In this document: positions 1 through 7,725 of the stretch, piece by piece
How positions within the stretch are numbered: position 1 is the first letter of the stretch
Layout of the letters: every line of letters begins with the position of its first letter
NCBI GenBank assembly: GCA_900543475.1
Contig: UQRU01000036.1
Coordinates: 1-18,690 of the forward strand
Source: an uncultured Eubacteriales bacterium
GTDB taxonomy: Bacteria > Bacillota > Clostridia > Christensenellales > CAG-138
DNA: 18,690 nucleotides
Reading direction: 5' to 3'
Notes under the pieces: generated by a model
Seen by the model: only the letters and a program-made list of their open reading frames with translations
What the model was told of the DNA's origin: nothing
The model's database searches: none
Translations under genes and position numbers: made by a program

Positions 1-73
1 TACACGCCGCCAAATCCGATTATAGCCTCCGGGGGCTGCGGCCCCCGAACCCCCGGGGGTTTTTCGACAGGCT
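1..73 (+). repeat. Hairpin-rich dispersed repeat, copy A (right end only)
   Basis: This is the right-hand part of a repeat that recurs at 6902-7143 and, inverted, at 9552-9769. It shares the block GCCAAATCCGAT, then AGCCT and a 50-base tail ending TTTTTCGACAGGCT. The tail here carries interleaved C5 and G5 runs that can fold on themselves. The rest of the element lies beyond the left edge of the window. Tail length (50 bases from AGCCT to the terminal AGGCT) equals that of copy B, so this is probably the full-length tail form. Confidence 0.75.
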
Positions 74-74
74 G

Positions 75-97
75 AAGCGGCCCGAAACGGGCCGCTT
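75..97 (-). terminator. GC hairpin downstream of rnfB
   Basis: A perfect 10-bp stem (AAGCGGCCCG / CGGGCCGCTT) with an AAA loop lies 15 bases past the rnfB stop codon. It is well placed to end or stabilise the rnf transcript. No T-tract follows on the minus strand, so it is not a classical intrinsic terminator. It abuts repeat copy A. Confidence 0.45.
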
Positions 98-111
98 ATA
101 AGCCGGAATCT

Positions 112-924
112 CTAACTGTTTTGCTCCGTCATATCCCGGATGCAGCCTACCGGGCATACCTTGGCGCAGGCCCCGCACCGGCTGCACAGGCTCTGATCGA
201 TCACCGCGCAGAAATCCTTGACCTGGATCGCCCCGGTGATACAGGCTTTGACGCACCGGCCGCAACCAATGCAGGCATTGGTGCAAGCTCCCCGGGCTTC
301 CTTTGGCGAATCATGATTTTGACACGCTACAAATACCACGTCATTCGCCGGCGCCAGATGGATCACCCCTCTTGGACAGGCTTTTACGCATTGGCCACAG
401 GCCACGCAACGATCTCCGGATATCTTAGCGATGCCGTCCTCCAGCTGAATGGCCCCGAACGCGCAGGCCTTTATGCAATCGCCAAGGCCAATGCAGGCGT
501 TGGCGCACTGTTTGGGTCCCCCTGCAAGGGTGGCGGCCATGGCGCAGCTCTCAATGCCCTCATAGGCATACCGGGCTTTGGCCGCTTCGCAGGTGCCCTG
601 GCAATAAACCCGGGCGATCTGATCCTCTTTCGCATCCCCTGCATCCAGCCCCATGATCTGTGCGATTGCCGCTGCGCCTGCCGCGCCGGAAGCCGGACAG
701 CCATCGGGCTTGGCTTCTCCATTGACCACCGCCTCTGCAAAGGCGTCGCAGCCGGCAAAACCGCATGCGCCGCAATTAGCGCCCCCCAGCACTGCCCGTA
801 CTGCGCTCACCCGCGGGTCCACTTCTACGGCAAACTTTTTATCCGCAATGCTTAATACCACGCCAAAAACCGCTCCCAGCACCCCCATGATGCCCAGGGC
901 CGCTACGATCATCATCCAGTTCAT
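112..924 (-). CDS. rnfB: Rnf complex iron-sulfur subunit B
   Basis: RnfB passes electrons from reduced ferredoxin into the membrane Rnf complex (ferredoxin:NAD+ oxidoreductase, H+ or Na+ pumping). The 270-residue product has one N-terminal membrane segment (about residues 3-23). A C-x2-C-x4-C-x16-C cluster domain follows (GANCGACGFAGC), then four ferredoxin-type cysteine groups, three of them classical (CVACGQCVKAC, CIGCGRCVKAC, CSRCGACAKVC). The ATG at 924 is chosen because GGAGG sits 5 bases upstream and the rnfA stop ends just before it. A TTG at 936 is possible but less likely. It is the last gene of the operon, the usual place for rnfB in clostridia. Confidence 0.96.
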   Translation of the reverse strand: MNWMMIVAALGIMGVLGAVFGVVLSIADKKFAVEVDPRVSAVRAVLGGANCGACGFAGCDAFAEAVVNGEAKPDGCPASGAAGAAAIAQIMGLDAGDAKEDQIARVYCQGTCEAAKARYAYEGIESCAMAATLAGGPKQCANACIGLGDCIKACAFGAIQLEDGIAKISGDRCVACGQCVKACPRGVIHLAPANDVVFVACQNHDSPKEARGACTNACIGCGRCVKACITGAIQVKDFCAVIDQSLCSRCGACAKVCPVGCIRDMTEQNS

Positions 925-925
925 C

Positions 926-1513
926 CTAGCCTCCAATCCCGCTGAAGCCCATGAACGCTATGCTCATCAGGCCCGCAATCACGATGCAGATGGGAAAGCC
1001 CCGAAAGGGCGCCGGTATGTCCGATGTTTCCAGCCGCTCACGGACGCCTGCCATCAAGACGATTGCCAGCAGGAACCCCAAAGCGCCGAAAATACCGTTG
1101 AGCACCGCGTAAAGCAAATTATATCCCTCGGATACGTTCAGCACCGCCACGCCCAACACCGCGCAGTTGGTGGTGATCAGGGGCAAATAGATACCCAGGG
1201 CCTTATATAAGGAAGGGCTGCTCTTTTTGATGAACATCTCCACAAACTGCACCAGCGCCGCAATGATCAGAATAAAGGCGATGGTATTCAGATACTGAAG
1301 CTTCAACGGAACCAGGGCCAAATTATATACCAGCCAGGTAAACAGGGAGGCTAGCCCCATCACAAAGGTGACCGCCACCCCCATGCCCACCGCGGTCTCC
1401 ACCTTGCTGGATACCCCCAGGAAGGGGCAGCAGCCCAGGAATCTGGAAAAGATGAAGTTGTGGGTGAACACGCAGCTCACCATGAACAGCAGGATCCGCA
1501 ATACCTCGTTCAT
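926..1513 (-). CDS. rnfA: Rnf complex membrane subunit A
   Basis: A 195-residue polytopic protein with six hydrophobic segments, the usual length and topology for RnfA. RnfA and RnfE form a pseudo-symmetric pair that holds an iron-sulfur centre in the membrane. The expected conserved cysteines are visible in SRFLGCCPFLG and TTNCAVLG. The ATG overlaps the rnfE stop codon in an ATGA (1510-1513), implying translational coupling. One base separates its stop from the rnfB start. Confidence 0.96.
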   Translation of the reverse strand: MNEVLRILLFMVSCVFTHNFIFSRFLGCCPFLGVSSKVETAVGMGVAVTFVMGLASLFTWLVYNLALVPLKLQYLNTIAFILIIAALVQFVEMFIKKSSPSLYKALGIYLPLITTNCAVLGVAVLNVSEGYNLLYAVLNGIFGALGFLLAIVLMAGVRERLETSDIPAPFRGFPICIVIAGLMSIAFMGFSGIGG

Positions 1514-2148
1514 CCTTCAACGACCTCCTTTTCCGCCTTTTTCGCCGCGGTTTTCTCCATGATGATGTTGGCGATGCCCAGCACCAGCCCGAATACGATA
1601 AAGCCGCCGGGGGCCAGCACCAGGATCAGCATGGGCTCATAGCCCGCGCCCATCACCTGCATCCCAAACAGGGTCCCGCTACCAAACAGCTCCCGGATGC
1701 AGCCGATCACCGTAATAGCCAGGGTAAAGCCGATCCCCATGCCCAGGCCGTCCATTACGGAAGCCATAGGTTTATTTTTGCTGGCAAAAGCCTCCGCCCG
1801 GGCCAGAATGATGCAGTTTACCACAATGAGGGGGATGAACAAGCCCAGGCTATCGTATAGGGCCTCAAAATACGCCTGCATGAGCATCTGCACCATGGTC
1901 ACGAAGGTGCAGATCACCACGATAAAGGCCGGGATCCGCACCTTATCCGGAATGATATTCCGCAGCAGGGAGATCACCAGGTTGGACCCCACCAATACGA
2001 ACGTAGCCGCTAAGCCCATGCCGATGCCGTTGGAGGCGCTGGTGGTCACCGCAATGGTGGGGCAGGTTCCCAGCACCAGCCGGAAGGTTGGGTTTTCCGT
2101 AATGACGCCGTTCATAAAGACGCCAAATAGGGATTTCTTTTTCTCCAT
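1510..2148 (-). CDS. rnfE: Rnf complex membrane subunit E
   Basis: RnfE is the membrane partner of RnfA in the Rnf ferredoxin:NAD+ oxidoreductase. The 212-residue product is hydrophobic throughout and opens with the family signature (FMNGVITENPTFRLVLGTCP). It carries the cysteine-bearing motifs GTCPTIAV and NCIILARAEAFA, which correspond to the iron-sulfur ligand loops known for RnfA/RnfE. The C-terminus is a charged Lys/Glu tail. Its start lies only 2 bases after the rnfD stop. In the usual order rnfG would sit in that gap, so no rnfG is present here. Confidence 0.95.
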   Translation of the reverse strand: MEKKKSLFGVFMNGVITENPTFRLVLGTCPTIAVTTSASNGIGMGLAATFVLVGSNLVISLLRNIIPDKVRIPAFIVVICTFVTMVQMLMQAYFEALYDSLGLFIPLIVVNCIILARAEAFASKNKPMASVMDGLGMGIGFTLAITVIGCIRELFGSGTLFGMQVMGAGYEPMLILVLAPGGFIVFGLVLGIANIIMEKTAAKKAEKEVVEG

Positions 2149-2150
2149 GG

Positions 2151-3071
2151 CTATTTCTTCCCCTTTCCGTATACCCGGCCCGCTCCCATATATTTATCGA
2201 TCAGGGGCGTGGCGATGTTCATCAGCAAAATGGCGAAGGTCACGCCCTCCGGGTAGGAGCCAAAGTTGCGGATCACGCAGGTCATCACGCCGCAGCCGAC
2301 GGCATATACCGCCTGGCCCTTCTTGGTCATAGGGCTGGTGGTATAGTCCGGCGCCATAAACACCGCGCCAAATAGGATGCCGCCGGAGAGCAGGGCGCTC
2401 AAAACGTCATTCCCCAAAATCCAGGATAGCAGGGCAAAGCTGCCAACGTAGATCACCGGGATATGCCAGCTGATCACCTTGCGCAGCAACATATATACCA
2501 GGCCGACCAGGATGGCCACCTTGCTCACCTCGCCGATGGCCCCGGGGATCATGCCCAGGAACATGGCCATGGGGGTGGCTTCCAACCCCCCCAGCACCGT
2601 GGCGGAGGATACCGCATCCACCCCGGGCATTAGGGAATATACCGGCAGGGTATAGCTGGTCATAGCCACCGGCCAGCTGATCATCAGGATGGCCCGGGCT
2701 GTTAAGGCCGGGTTCATGAAGTTGCCGCCAATGCCGCCAAAGAGTTCCTTTACCAGCACGATGGCCGCCACGCTGCCGATGAGGGGCAGCCACAGGGGCG
2801 CCGGCGCCGGCATATTCAATGCCACCAGCATCCCGGTGACGATGGCAGAGCAATCCCCGATGCGTACCGGCTTACCCGTCAGCCGCTGATAAGCGTATTC
2901 CGCCGCCACCGCCGACGCCACGCCGATGACCAGGTGCAGCAGCGCCCGCAGGCCGAAAAACCATACCCCTACCAAGGCGGTGGGCAGCATGGCGATGACC
3001 ACATCCAGCATCAACACCCGGGTGGTGTCCCGGCTGAAAACATAGGGCGCGTTGGATACATGCAGTCCCAT
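2151..3071 (-). CDS. rnfD: Rnf complex membrane subunit D (flavin-bearing)
   Basis: RnfD is an integral membrane subunit that carries a covalently attached FMN and riboflavin and belongs to the NqrB/RnfD family. The start is placed at the ATG at 3071 (MGLHVSNAPYVFSRDTT), 1 base after the rnfC stop. The frame stays open further upstream but that part has no family similarity. The product is 306 residues with about nine or ten membrane segments. The motif VDAVSSATVLGG contains the threonine position to which FMN is usually linked (S-x-A-T type). Normally rnfG follows, but here rnfE follows directly. Confidence 0.95.
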   Translation of the reverse strand: MGLHVSNAPYVFSRDTTRVLMLDVVIAMLPTALVGVWFFGLRALLHLVIGVASAVAAEYAYQRLTGKPVRIGDCSAIVTGMLVALNMPAPAPLWLPLIGSVAAIVLVKELFGGIGGNFMNPALTARAILMISWPVAMTSYTLPVYSLMPGVDAVSSATVLGGLEATPMAMFLGMIPGAIGEVSKVAILVGLVYMLLRKVISWHIPVIYVGSFALLSWILGNDVLSALLSGGILFGAVFMAPDYTTSPMTKKGQAVYAVGCGVMTCVIRNFGSYPEGVTFAILLMNIATPLIDKYMGAGRVYGKGKK

Positions 3072-3072
3072 C

Positions 3073-4410
3073 TTATTTTGCCCTCCTTGCTTCCCGCGCG
3101 ATGGCGTCCTTGGTGTTTTTGAATATGGATGTGAGCTGCCGCTGCGCCGGGCAGATATAGGTGCAGCAACCGCATACCACACATTCCATCACATTGGCCG
3201 CTTCCGCTGCTTTCAGGTCCCCTTTGTCGCAGAGCTGGCGCATCTTATAGGGCTGCAACCCCATGGGACATGCCTCGATGCACCTGCCGCACCGGATGCA
3301 AGGGCCCTCCGCTTGGGTTTTGGCCTCCTTTTCCGTCAGGGCGATCACGCAATTGGTGCGTTTGCCAGTGGGTACGGCGTCGTTGGGCGTACATAGGCCG
3401 GTCATACAGCCCCCCATCACCACCCGGTAGGGCTCCTGGGTATAGCCCCCACAGGCCTCCACCAGTTCGGAAACCGGGGTCCCGATCCGGGCCAACAGGT
3501 TGGCCGGCTCCTTGACGCAGCCGGTCACCGTGGTGACCCGCTGAATGAGCGGCTTGCCCCGCAACACCGCGTCTGCAATGGCTGCCGCCGTCCCTGCGTT
3601 GAGCACCACAACCCCCACGTCGATGGGCAGGCCTTTGGAAGGCACTTCCCGCCCGGTGGTGGCATAGATCAGCTGTTTTTCACTGCCTTGGGGGTATTTG
3701 GCCTGCAGGGATACCACCGACAGGCCGGCTATGCCCGCCACCGCCTGTTTCATGGTGGCGATGGCGTCCTTTTTGTTGTCCTCGATGGCGATGATGCCGG
3801 TTTCCACCCCTACGGCCCGCATGGCCAGCCGCAGCCCATCCACGATATCCTGGGCATTTTCCAGCATGAGCCGATGGTCTGCCGTCACATGGGTCTCGCA
3901 TTCCGCCCCGTTGACGATGATGGCTTCACACCGCTTCCCCTCAGGGATGGTCAGCTTCACATGGGTGGGGAACGCCGCGCCGCCCAGGCCGCAAATGCCC
4001 GCTTCCTGGATGGCCGGGATAATGGCCGACGGCTCCACGCTGTCCACATCCTGACCCAGGGGCGTAAGGTCGATCCATTCGTCCTGCATGTCGTTGCGGA
4101 TGGTCACGGTCATTTCCGGCCGGTCCATGAGCATCATCTGGGGCTTTACGCTGATCACTTCCCCGGATACGCTGGCGTGGACCGGCAGGCTCACAAAGCC
4201 GCCGGATTCACCGATCTTCTGGCCCAACTTCACATGATCGCCCACCTTTACCAGGGGCGTGCTGGGCCTGCCCAAAAACAACGACATGGACAGCTCCACC
4301 ACACTGGGCGCATGGGGCCGAATGGCTACGCTGCTAGTGCGCGTCTTGCCCCCATGGCAGTTTTCCAGTGGATGTACGCCACCCCGGATGGAATATTTTG
4401 GCAAAGCCAA
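3073..4410 (-). CDS. rnfC: Rnf complex NADH-binding subunit C
   Basis: RnfC is the cytoplasmic subunit that binds FMN and reduces NAD+. The protein shows the family opening (PKYSIRGGVHPLENC), the glycine-rich nucleotide/flavin motif GLGGAAFPTHVKL, and two C-terminal [4Fe-4S] groups (CIRCGRCIEACPMG and CVVCGCCTYICPAQ). The frame is open from an ATG at 4506, but the extra ~32 residues do not resemble RnfC. Likely starts are TTG 4410 (AAAGG 7 bases upstream) or TTG 4404 (AGGTG upstream), giving about 445 residues, the normal length. First gene of the operon. Confidence 0.93.
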   Translation of the reverse strand: MALPKYSIRGGVHPLENCHGGKTRTSSVAIRPHAPSVVELSMSLFLGRPSTPLVKVGDHVKLGQKIGESGGFVSLPVHASVSGEVISVKPQMMLMDRPEMTVTIRNDMQDEWIDLTPLGQDVDSVEPSAIIPAIQEAGICGLGGAAFPTHVKLTIPEGKRCEAIIVNGAECETHVTADHRLMLENAQDIVDGLRLAMRAVGVETGIIAIEDNKKDAIATMKQAVAGIAGLSVVSLQAKYPQGSEKQLIYATTGREVPSKGLPIDVGVVVLNAGTAAAIADAVLRGKPLIQRVTTVTGCVKEPANLLARIGTPVSELVEACGGYTQEPYRVVMGGCMTGLCTPNDAVPTGKRTNCVIALTEKEAKTQAEGPCIRCGRCIEACPMGLQPYKMRQLCDKGDLKAAEAANVMECVVCGCCTYICPAQRQLTSIFKNTKDAIAREARRAK

Positions 4411-4681
4411 CACCTGCCTTTCAAACTTTATAAAAATATGGTTGCATAGGTTTTTCCGCGTAAAGGATTGTGAATATTTTACCAGCCGTTTGGAACAGTT
4501 TCCCATCTAAAAGCACACAAAGAAAACAGGATCCCCATGCCGGCGATCCATATCCAATGGCTGCCTGGCCCCTGAATGTCCCAGGATCCTTGTTTTTTTG
4601 CCCTTGCAGCCATGCCTAAGAGATGGTTTTAATTGGACATGGCAAAGCCCGGGATCGGCTGCCTATGAATCGGATGCATGT
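4411..4681 (-). other. Long untranslated leader of the rnf operon, with inverted repeat
   Basis: About 260 bases separate the presumed promoter from the likely rnfC start. Within them AACAGGATCC (4525-4534) faces GGATCCT-GTT (4584-4594) across about 50 bases. A T-rich run borders each outer side, on the plus strand after 4593 and on the minus strand after 4527. The shape could be a leader structure or a two-way terminator. I recognise no riboswitch class. Confidence 0.3.
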
Positions 4682-4690
4682 ATTATAGCA
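4682..4690 (-). promoter_or_regulatory. Extended -10 promoter for the rnf operon
   Basis: Read on the minus strand this is TGCTATAAT, a perfect TATAAT with the TG extension one base upstream. The expected -35 position (about 4705-4710, ATGTAA) is poor, which fits an extended -10 promoter. It points at rnfC. Confidence 0.55.
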
Positions 4691-4834
4691 TAAATATCCC
4701 GAGATTACATCTATGGATTCGGCAATTTTGCAATGATATTTTCTTGGTGATCTTTCTTATGAAAGTCCGCCGTTAATTTTCCCTAATGCGAAGCCGTCTG
4801 AAATGTAAATATGTAAAAATCTGTCTATTCCCTA

Positions 4835-5209
4835 TCAATTTCGGCCCGAGGCTGCCTTCCCCCGTTTCCACTGCAACAGGCCCAATACCATAAGGAACAA
4901 CCCAAACAGCCTTTTTAGCCAAGCGGTCTGGATCCAGCCGGCGGCCAAAGCCCCCAGGGCAGATCCCAGCACACCCAAAAGCAGCATCGGCCAACAGCCC
5001 TTGAAGGAAACACGGCCCGCCCGCTTATGGACCCACAGGGCCAAAATGGCCCCCGGCAAAAAGGCCAGCATATTGACCCCCTGGGCCTCCTGCTGCCCCA
5101 CCCCCAGGGCCAGGGTAAGCAAAGGGATCAACAAGGTCCCGCCTCCCATGCCCATCCCAGCCAGGACCCCAGCTGCCAGGCCGGACAGGGCGTACCACAG
5201 CCCGTTCAC
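4835..5209 (-). CDS. Half-length TauE/SafE (TSUP) permease, second subunit
   Basis: A 124-residue membrane protein with four predicted membrane segments and the TSUP glycine motif (GLAAGVLAGMGMGGGTLLIP). It corresponds to one of the two four-helix repeats of full-length TauE/SafE anion (sulfite, sulfoacetate or related sulfur compound) permeases. The GTG start at 5209 overlaps the stop of the upstream half in a GTGA, with GGTGG 8 bases upstream, so the two genes look translationally coupled. An upstream in-frame start at 5260 would add residues without family similarity. The C-terminus is basic. Substrate is unknown. Paired half-size TSUP genes occur in Firmicutes, so a sequencing frameshift is possible but not required. 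Confidence 0.8.
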   Translation of the reverse strand: MNGLWYALSGLAAGVLAGMGMGGGTLLIPLLTLALGVGQQEAQGVNMLAFLPGAILALWVHKRAGRVSFKGCWPMLLLGVLGSALGALAAGWIQTAWLKRLFGLFLMVLGLLQWKRGKAASGRN

Positions 5210-5610
5210 AGAAGCATCCACCCGCCTGCCACCAGCATCAATGTGCCGAAAAGTCGGCACAACGTCCTATCCGACAGCTTACCGGTAAGCCTGGCCCCCA
5301 CCAGGCTGCCAATTGCCAGACCTGGAGCCACAAAGGCCAATGTTCCCCAGGGGATGGCCCCTTGCATGGCGTAGACAACGCTGGATACTCCAGTCAGCGG
5401 CAGCATGATGGCAAGGGCCGTGGCATGGGATTCCTTTTCCGATAGACCGCATAGGCCCTCCAAAGCTGCCACGGCGATCATTCCCCCGCCAGCTCCTAGA
5501 AGGCCATTGCATATCCCTGTTATTAGCCCTGCAAGATAGGGCATGTACTTGCTACGTTTCATACTGGGAGTATGCGCAGCTTCAGTCTGCAATACCCCGT
5601 TTTTTCTCAA
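5206..5610 (-). CDS. Half-length TauE/SafE (TSUP) permease, first subunit
   Basis: Up to 134 residues with four membrane segments and the TSUP motif GLITGICNGLLGAGGGMIA. It ends at the fourth helix, where a full-length permease would continue into its second repeat. The next gene supplies that repeat in another frame, so the two products probably pair. The TTG at 5610 overlaps the stop of the nuclease-family gene (TTGA). ATGs at 5562 and 5544 are alternatives, and none has a convincing ribosome binding site, so the start is uncertain. A role in sulfur-anion export is inferred only from the family. Confidence 0.78.
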   Translation of the reverse strand: MRKNGVLQTEAAHTPSMKRSKYMPYLAGLITGICNGLLGAGGGMIAVAALEGLCGLSEKESHATALAIMLPLTGVSSVVYAMQGAIPWGTLAFVAPGLAIGSLVGARLTGKLSDRTLCRLFGTLMLVAGGWMLL

Positions 5611-6698
5611 TCTGCCAGCGCTACAGTCAATCGCACCGGGTTGTGATCGCTATACTGAAATTCCCCCGCCAGGGTCTCTACGCCAAGCAGGGTCACATTG
5701 GGGGAAAGGATAAACCCATCGATCACATAAAACTGATCTTGCTCCCCCGCCCCCAGAGGATGGTTCAACAGCCTACAGGTAGGCAAGCTGGCGTCCACCG
5801 CCCACTGAAATCCCGCCGGTAGCGCCGCCCCGTCGATGACCCCGGGCACGTAGTTATCCGTTGATAGGATGGGCCACGCCTCCGGGTCCACCACCGGGAA
5901 GCTGCAATTGAAATCCCCCCCGGCGATCACATAGTTGCCCGCCGCATATTCTTCCTGCAATAGGTCCATCAGCATGGCGGTCTGCTGGGCTTTCCCCGCC
6001 CCATCGTCATAGGCTTCCAGGTGCAGGTTCACCACCACCAGCTCCTGTTCCGTCCCGGTCAGTGGAATTCGGGTCGCCAGCAAACAGCGTTTTAAATTGG
6101 CGGTGCGCACCGGCCAAGCAAAGGGGCAGGGCAAGGCATACCGGCTTGCCCCCGTCCCTTCGGCAAGGGAAACGCTGCTCATGGTATATAGCCCGCTGTG
6201 TACCCGCCCGATGGGCGGCCATGGGAAAGGCACAAAATCGCAGCTATAATTCAAAGCGTAAGCCGTATCCATCCCTTTCCCCTGCGAAAGGACTGCCCGC
6301 TGGTCAATCCCATAGCTGCGCTTGGCGTCCGCGTCCACCTCCTGCAGCAGGTAAATGTCCGCGTCCGCTTCCTCCAAAAGGGCCGTTATGCCGGCCAGGT
6401 TCTTTTCCACCAGCGCCTGGGACAGGGGCTGTACCTGCGACCCTCCATCCATAAAGAAGTCGCTCTCCGCCCCCAGGCCCCCATAGCCGATATTAAAGGT
6501 GGCCAAGGTCAGCTCCATTCCTGGCGCCAGCTCCCGCCCAGGGTCCGCCCCTCGTTCCACCTCCAATGCCTCCACCGGCGCCGGCCGGTATTCCGTCAGG
6601 GTGAGCCAGGCTACCAGCCCCCCTGCCAACACCAATACTGCACAAACGACGATTAGCAATGCTTTTCCGATCTTTCGTCCCATTGATATGCCTGCCAT
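5607..6698 (-). CDS. Membrane-anchored endonuclease/exonuclease/phosphatase family protein
   Basis: The 363-residue product has one N-terminal membrane segment (about residues 11-32) and an extracytoplasmic endonuclease/exonuclease/phosphatase fold. The family motifs appear in order: TFNIGYGG, YLLQEVD (metal-binding Glu), VVNLHLE, GGDFN (catalytic Asp/Asn), YVIDGFILSPNV and YSDHNPV (catalytic Asp-His). All key residues are present, so it should be active as a metal-dependent phosphodiesterase or phosphatase. The substrate (nucleic acid, phospholipid or inositol phosphate) cannot be told. The ATG at 6698 is supported by AAGGG 6 bases upstream. It leads the unit with the two half permeases. Confidence 0.88.
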   Translation of the reverse strand: MAGISMGRKIGKALLIVVCAVLVLAGGLVAWLTLTEYRPAPVEALEVERGADPGRELAPGMELTLATFNIGYGGLGAESDFFMDGGSQVQPLSQALVEKNLAGITALLEEADADIYLLQEVDADAKRSYGIDQRAVLSQGKGMDTAYALNYSCDFVPFPWPPIGRVHSGLYTMSSVSLAEGTGASRYALPCPFAWPVRTANLKRCLLATRIPLTGTEQELVVVNLHLEAYDDGAGKAQQTAMLMDLLQEEYAAGNYVIAGGDFNCSFPVVDPEAWPILSTDNYVPGVIDGAALPAGFQWAVDASLPTCRLLNHPLGAGEQDQFYVIDGFILSPNVTLLGVETLAGEFQYSDHNPVRLTVALAD

Positions 6699-6901
6699 TC
6701 TTTTCCCTTACCTGTAAACCGCCCCAGGGCGCCAACGGCTTCCCTGCTCCCCTGTCAAGCATGCCCTTGGCTTAGGCGGGGCTGGTTCCCATCATGCCGC
6801 GCCCTGAGGCACGGCGCCTTTTTTCCGCCGCTATGGGAAAGCCTATTCCCCTTCCGTCCCAGCCATTACGCCGGCATCCGGCGCATTGCGCCGCACGCTT
6901 C
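6699..6901. other. Intergenic stretch upstream of the nuclease-family gene
   Basis: No gene is supported here. On the minus strand a TTGACA lies near 6750, but no matching -10 follows at the right distance. A weak plus-strand hairpin followed by six Ts lies at 6799-6824 with no plus-strand gene before it. Confidence 0.4.
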
Positions 6902-7143
6902 AGGCTGTCGAAAAAGTGGCTTGCGCCACTTTTTCGAGGTTTTCATAGCTCCCTTGCGCCTACGGCGCGGCCAGGGAGCTATGCAGGGAAACCCTTGCTA
7001 CGCAAGGCTTTTTGCGGATTTGCCGTACACCCCCCAGGGGGCCTTCTCTTGTCCCTTCGGGACAATTCACCTTGTGCCGCCAAATCCGATGAAAGCCTAA
7101 AAGGGCTGCGATCTTCTATTCGTCAGAGGTTTCTCGACAAGCT
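6902..7143 (+). repeat. Hairpin-rich dispersed repeat, copy B (full length, 242 bp)
   Basis: The element starts AGGCTGTCGAAAAA and ends with a decayed inverted version (TTTCTCGACAAGCT). It contains five consecutive hairpins: a 13-bp stem TCGAAAAAGTGGC / GCCACTTTTTCGA; CATAGCTCCCT / AGGGAGCTATG enclosing GCGCC / GGCGC; CCTTG / CAAGG; CCCCC / GGGGG; and TTGTCCC / GGGACAA. The first 198 bases (6901-7098) match inverted copy C (9573-9770) without gaps and with 7 differences, all between stems. Its 50-base tail has diverged from copy A while keeping its length. No protein is plausible. Confidence 0.85.
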
Positions 7144-7357
7144 GTGCCCGCATATGCGGGCTTTTGTCTTTTCAACCGTTATTCTTGATAAAAATAAACG
7201 AAAACGCTTTACACGCTGGCTGGTATAAGGAAGAAGCTCTGCATAAAAGAAGCAAAGCGGCGAAAAGACTGGGCGGGTGGACGATCCACCATGCTTGTAA
7301 ATACAAAATTGCCTCCTTCAGGCATTGCTGCGCTTGCAAAAAAAATTTTAAAAAGTG

Positions 7358-7386
7358 CTGACAAATGTGAACAGGTTGTGTATAAT
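7358..7386 (+). promoter_or_regulatory. Sigma-70 type promoter
   Basis: CTGACA (7358-7363), 17 bases, then a perfect TATAAT (7381-7386), in an A/T-rich setting. It points right, towards the permease gene about 600 bases away, with no intact gene between. It may also be an outward promoter left from a mobile element. Confidence 0.6.
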
Positions 7387-7404
7387 AGAAAAAAGCGCTC
7401 CCCC

Positions 7405-7725
7405 AACTTAGTGGTGGGATTTCATATATCTTATCAATTTCATCAAAAGGAACTCCGTAACACAAAGACTTAAACATTCCTGGATTCAAAAGACTTATTC
7501 CTGCTGTTCCAAACTTTGAACGAGGCGCTTCCAATACGCTCGGTGTATAGAACAAGATTTTCCTGAGGCCCTTGCAACTAAGCCCATGGCTGTGTAAATC
7601 AAACTGCCCAACTGCCAGGTTCATCCGCGCAACAAAAGAATTGATGTATGGATGGGCAAAACAGTTAAAAATCTCGGCTCCCATCGCTTTATTGTGCGAG
7701 CCAGCTTCTTAAGCTCTCTGAAAAA
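7405..7725 (-). pseudogene. Remnant of a transposase gene (ISL3-like) fused to unknown coding debris
   Basis: One minus-strand frame reads RELKKLARTIKRWEP (about 7725-7678). A second, frameshifted frame continues AEIFNCFAHPYINSF and on to RMN (to about 7619). Joined, these resemble the C-terminal part of ISL3-family transposases (TLKRW-EI-NYF-NGFTEGMN type). The same frame then stays open with GQFDLHSHGLSCKGLRKILF and later NPGMFKSLCYGVPFDEIDK, which I do not recognise. It ends at a GC-rich hairpin followed by Ts near 7385-7417. There is no intact transposase or terminal repeat pair, so this is decayed mobile DNA. Confidence 0.45.

Noticed and set aside
121..855. A 244-codon open frame on the plus strand opposite rnfB
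   Set aside because: It is the antisense shadow of a GC-rich gene. The rnfB frame has all expected motifs and this one has none.
6730..6760. TTGACA on the minus strand before the nuclease-family gene
   Set aside because: The base run at the proper distance (TTGGCG) is not a -10 box, so no promoter is called.
6799..6824. Plus-strand hairpin GCGCC-N9-GGCGC followed by six Ts
   Set aside because: The stem is only 5 bp and no plus-strand gene precedes it, so I did not call a terminator.
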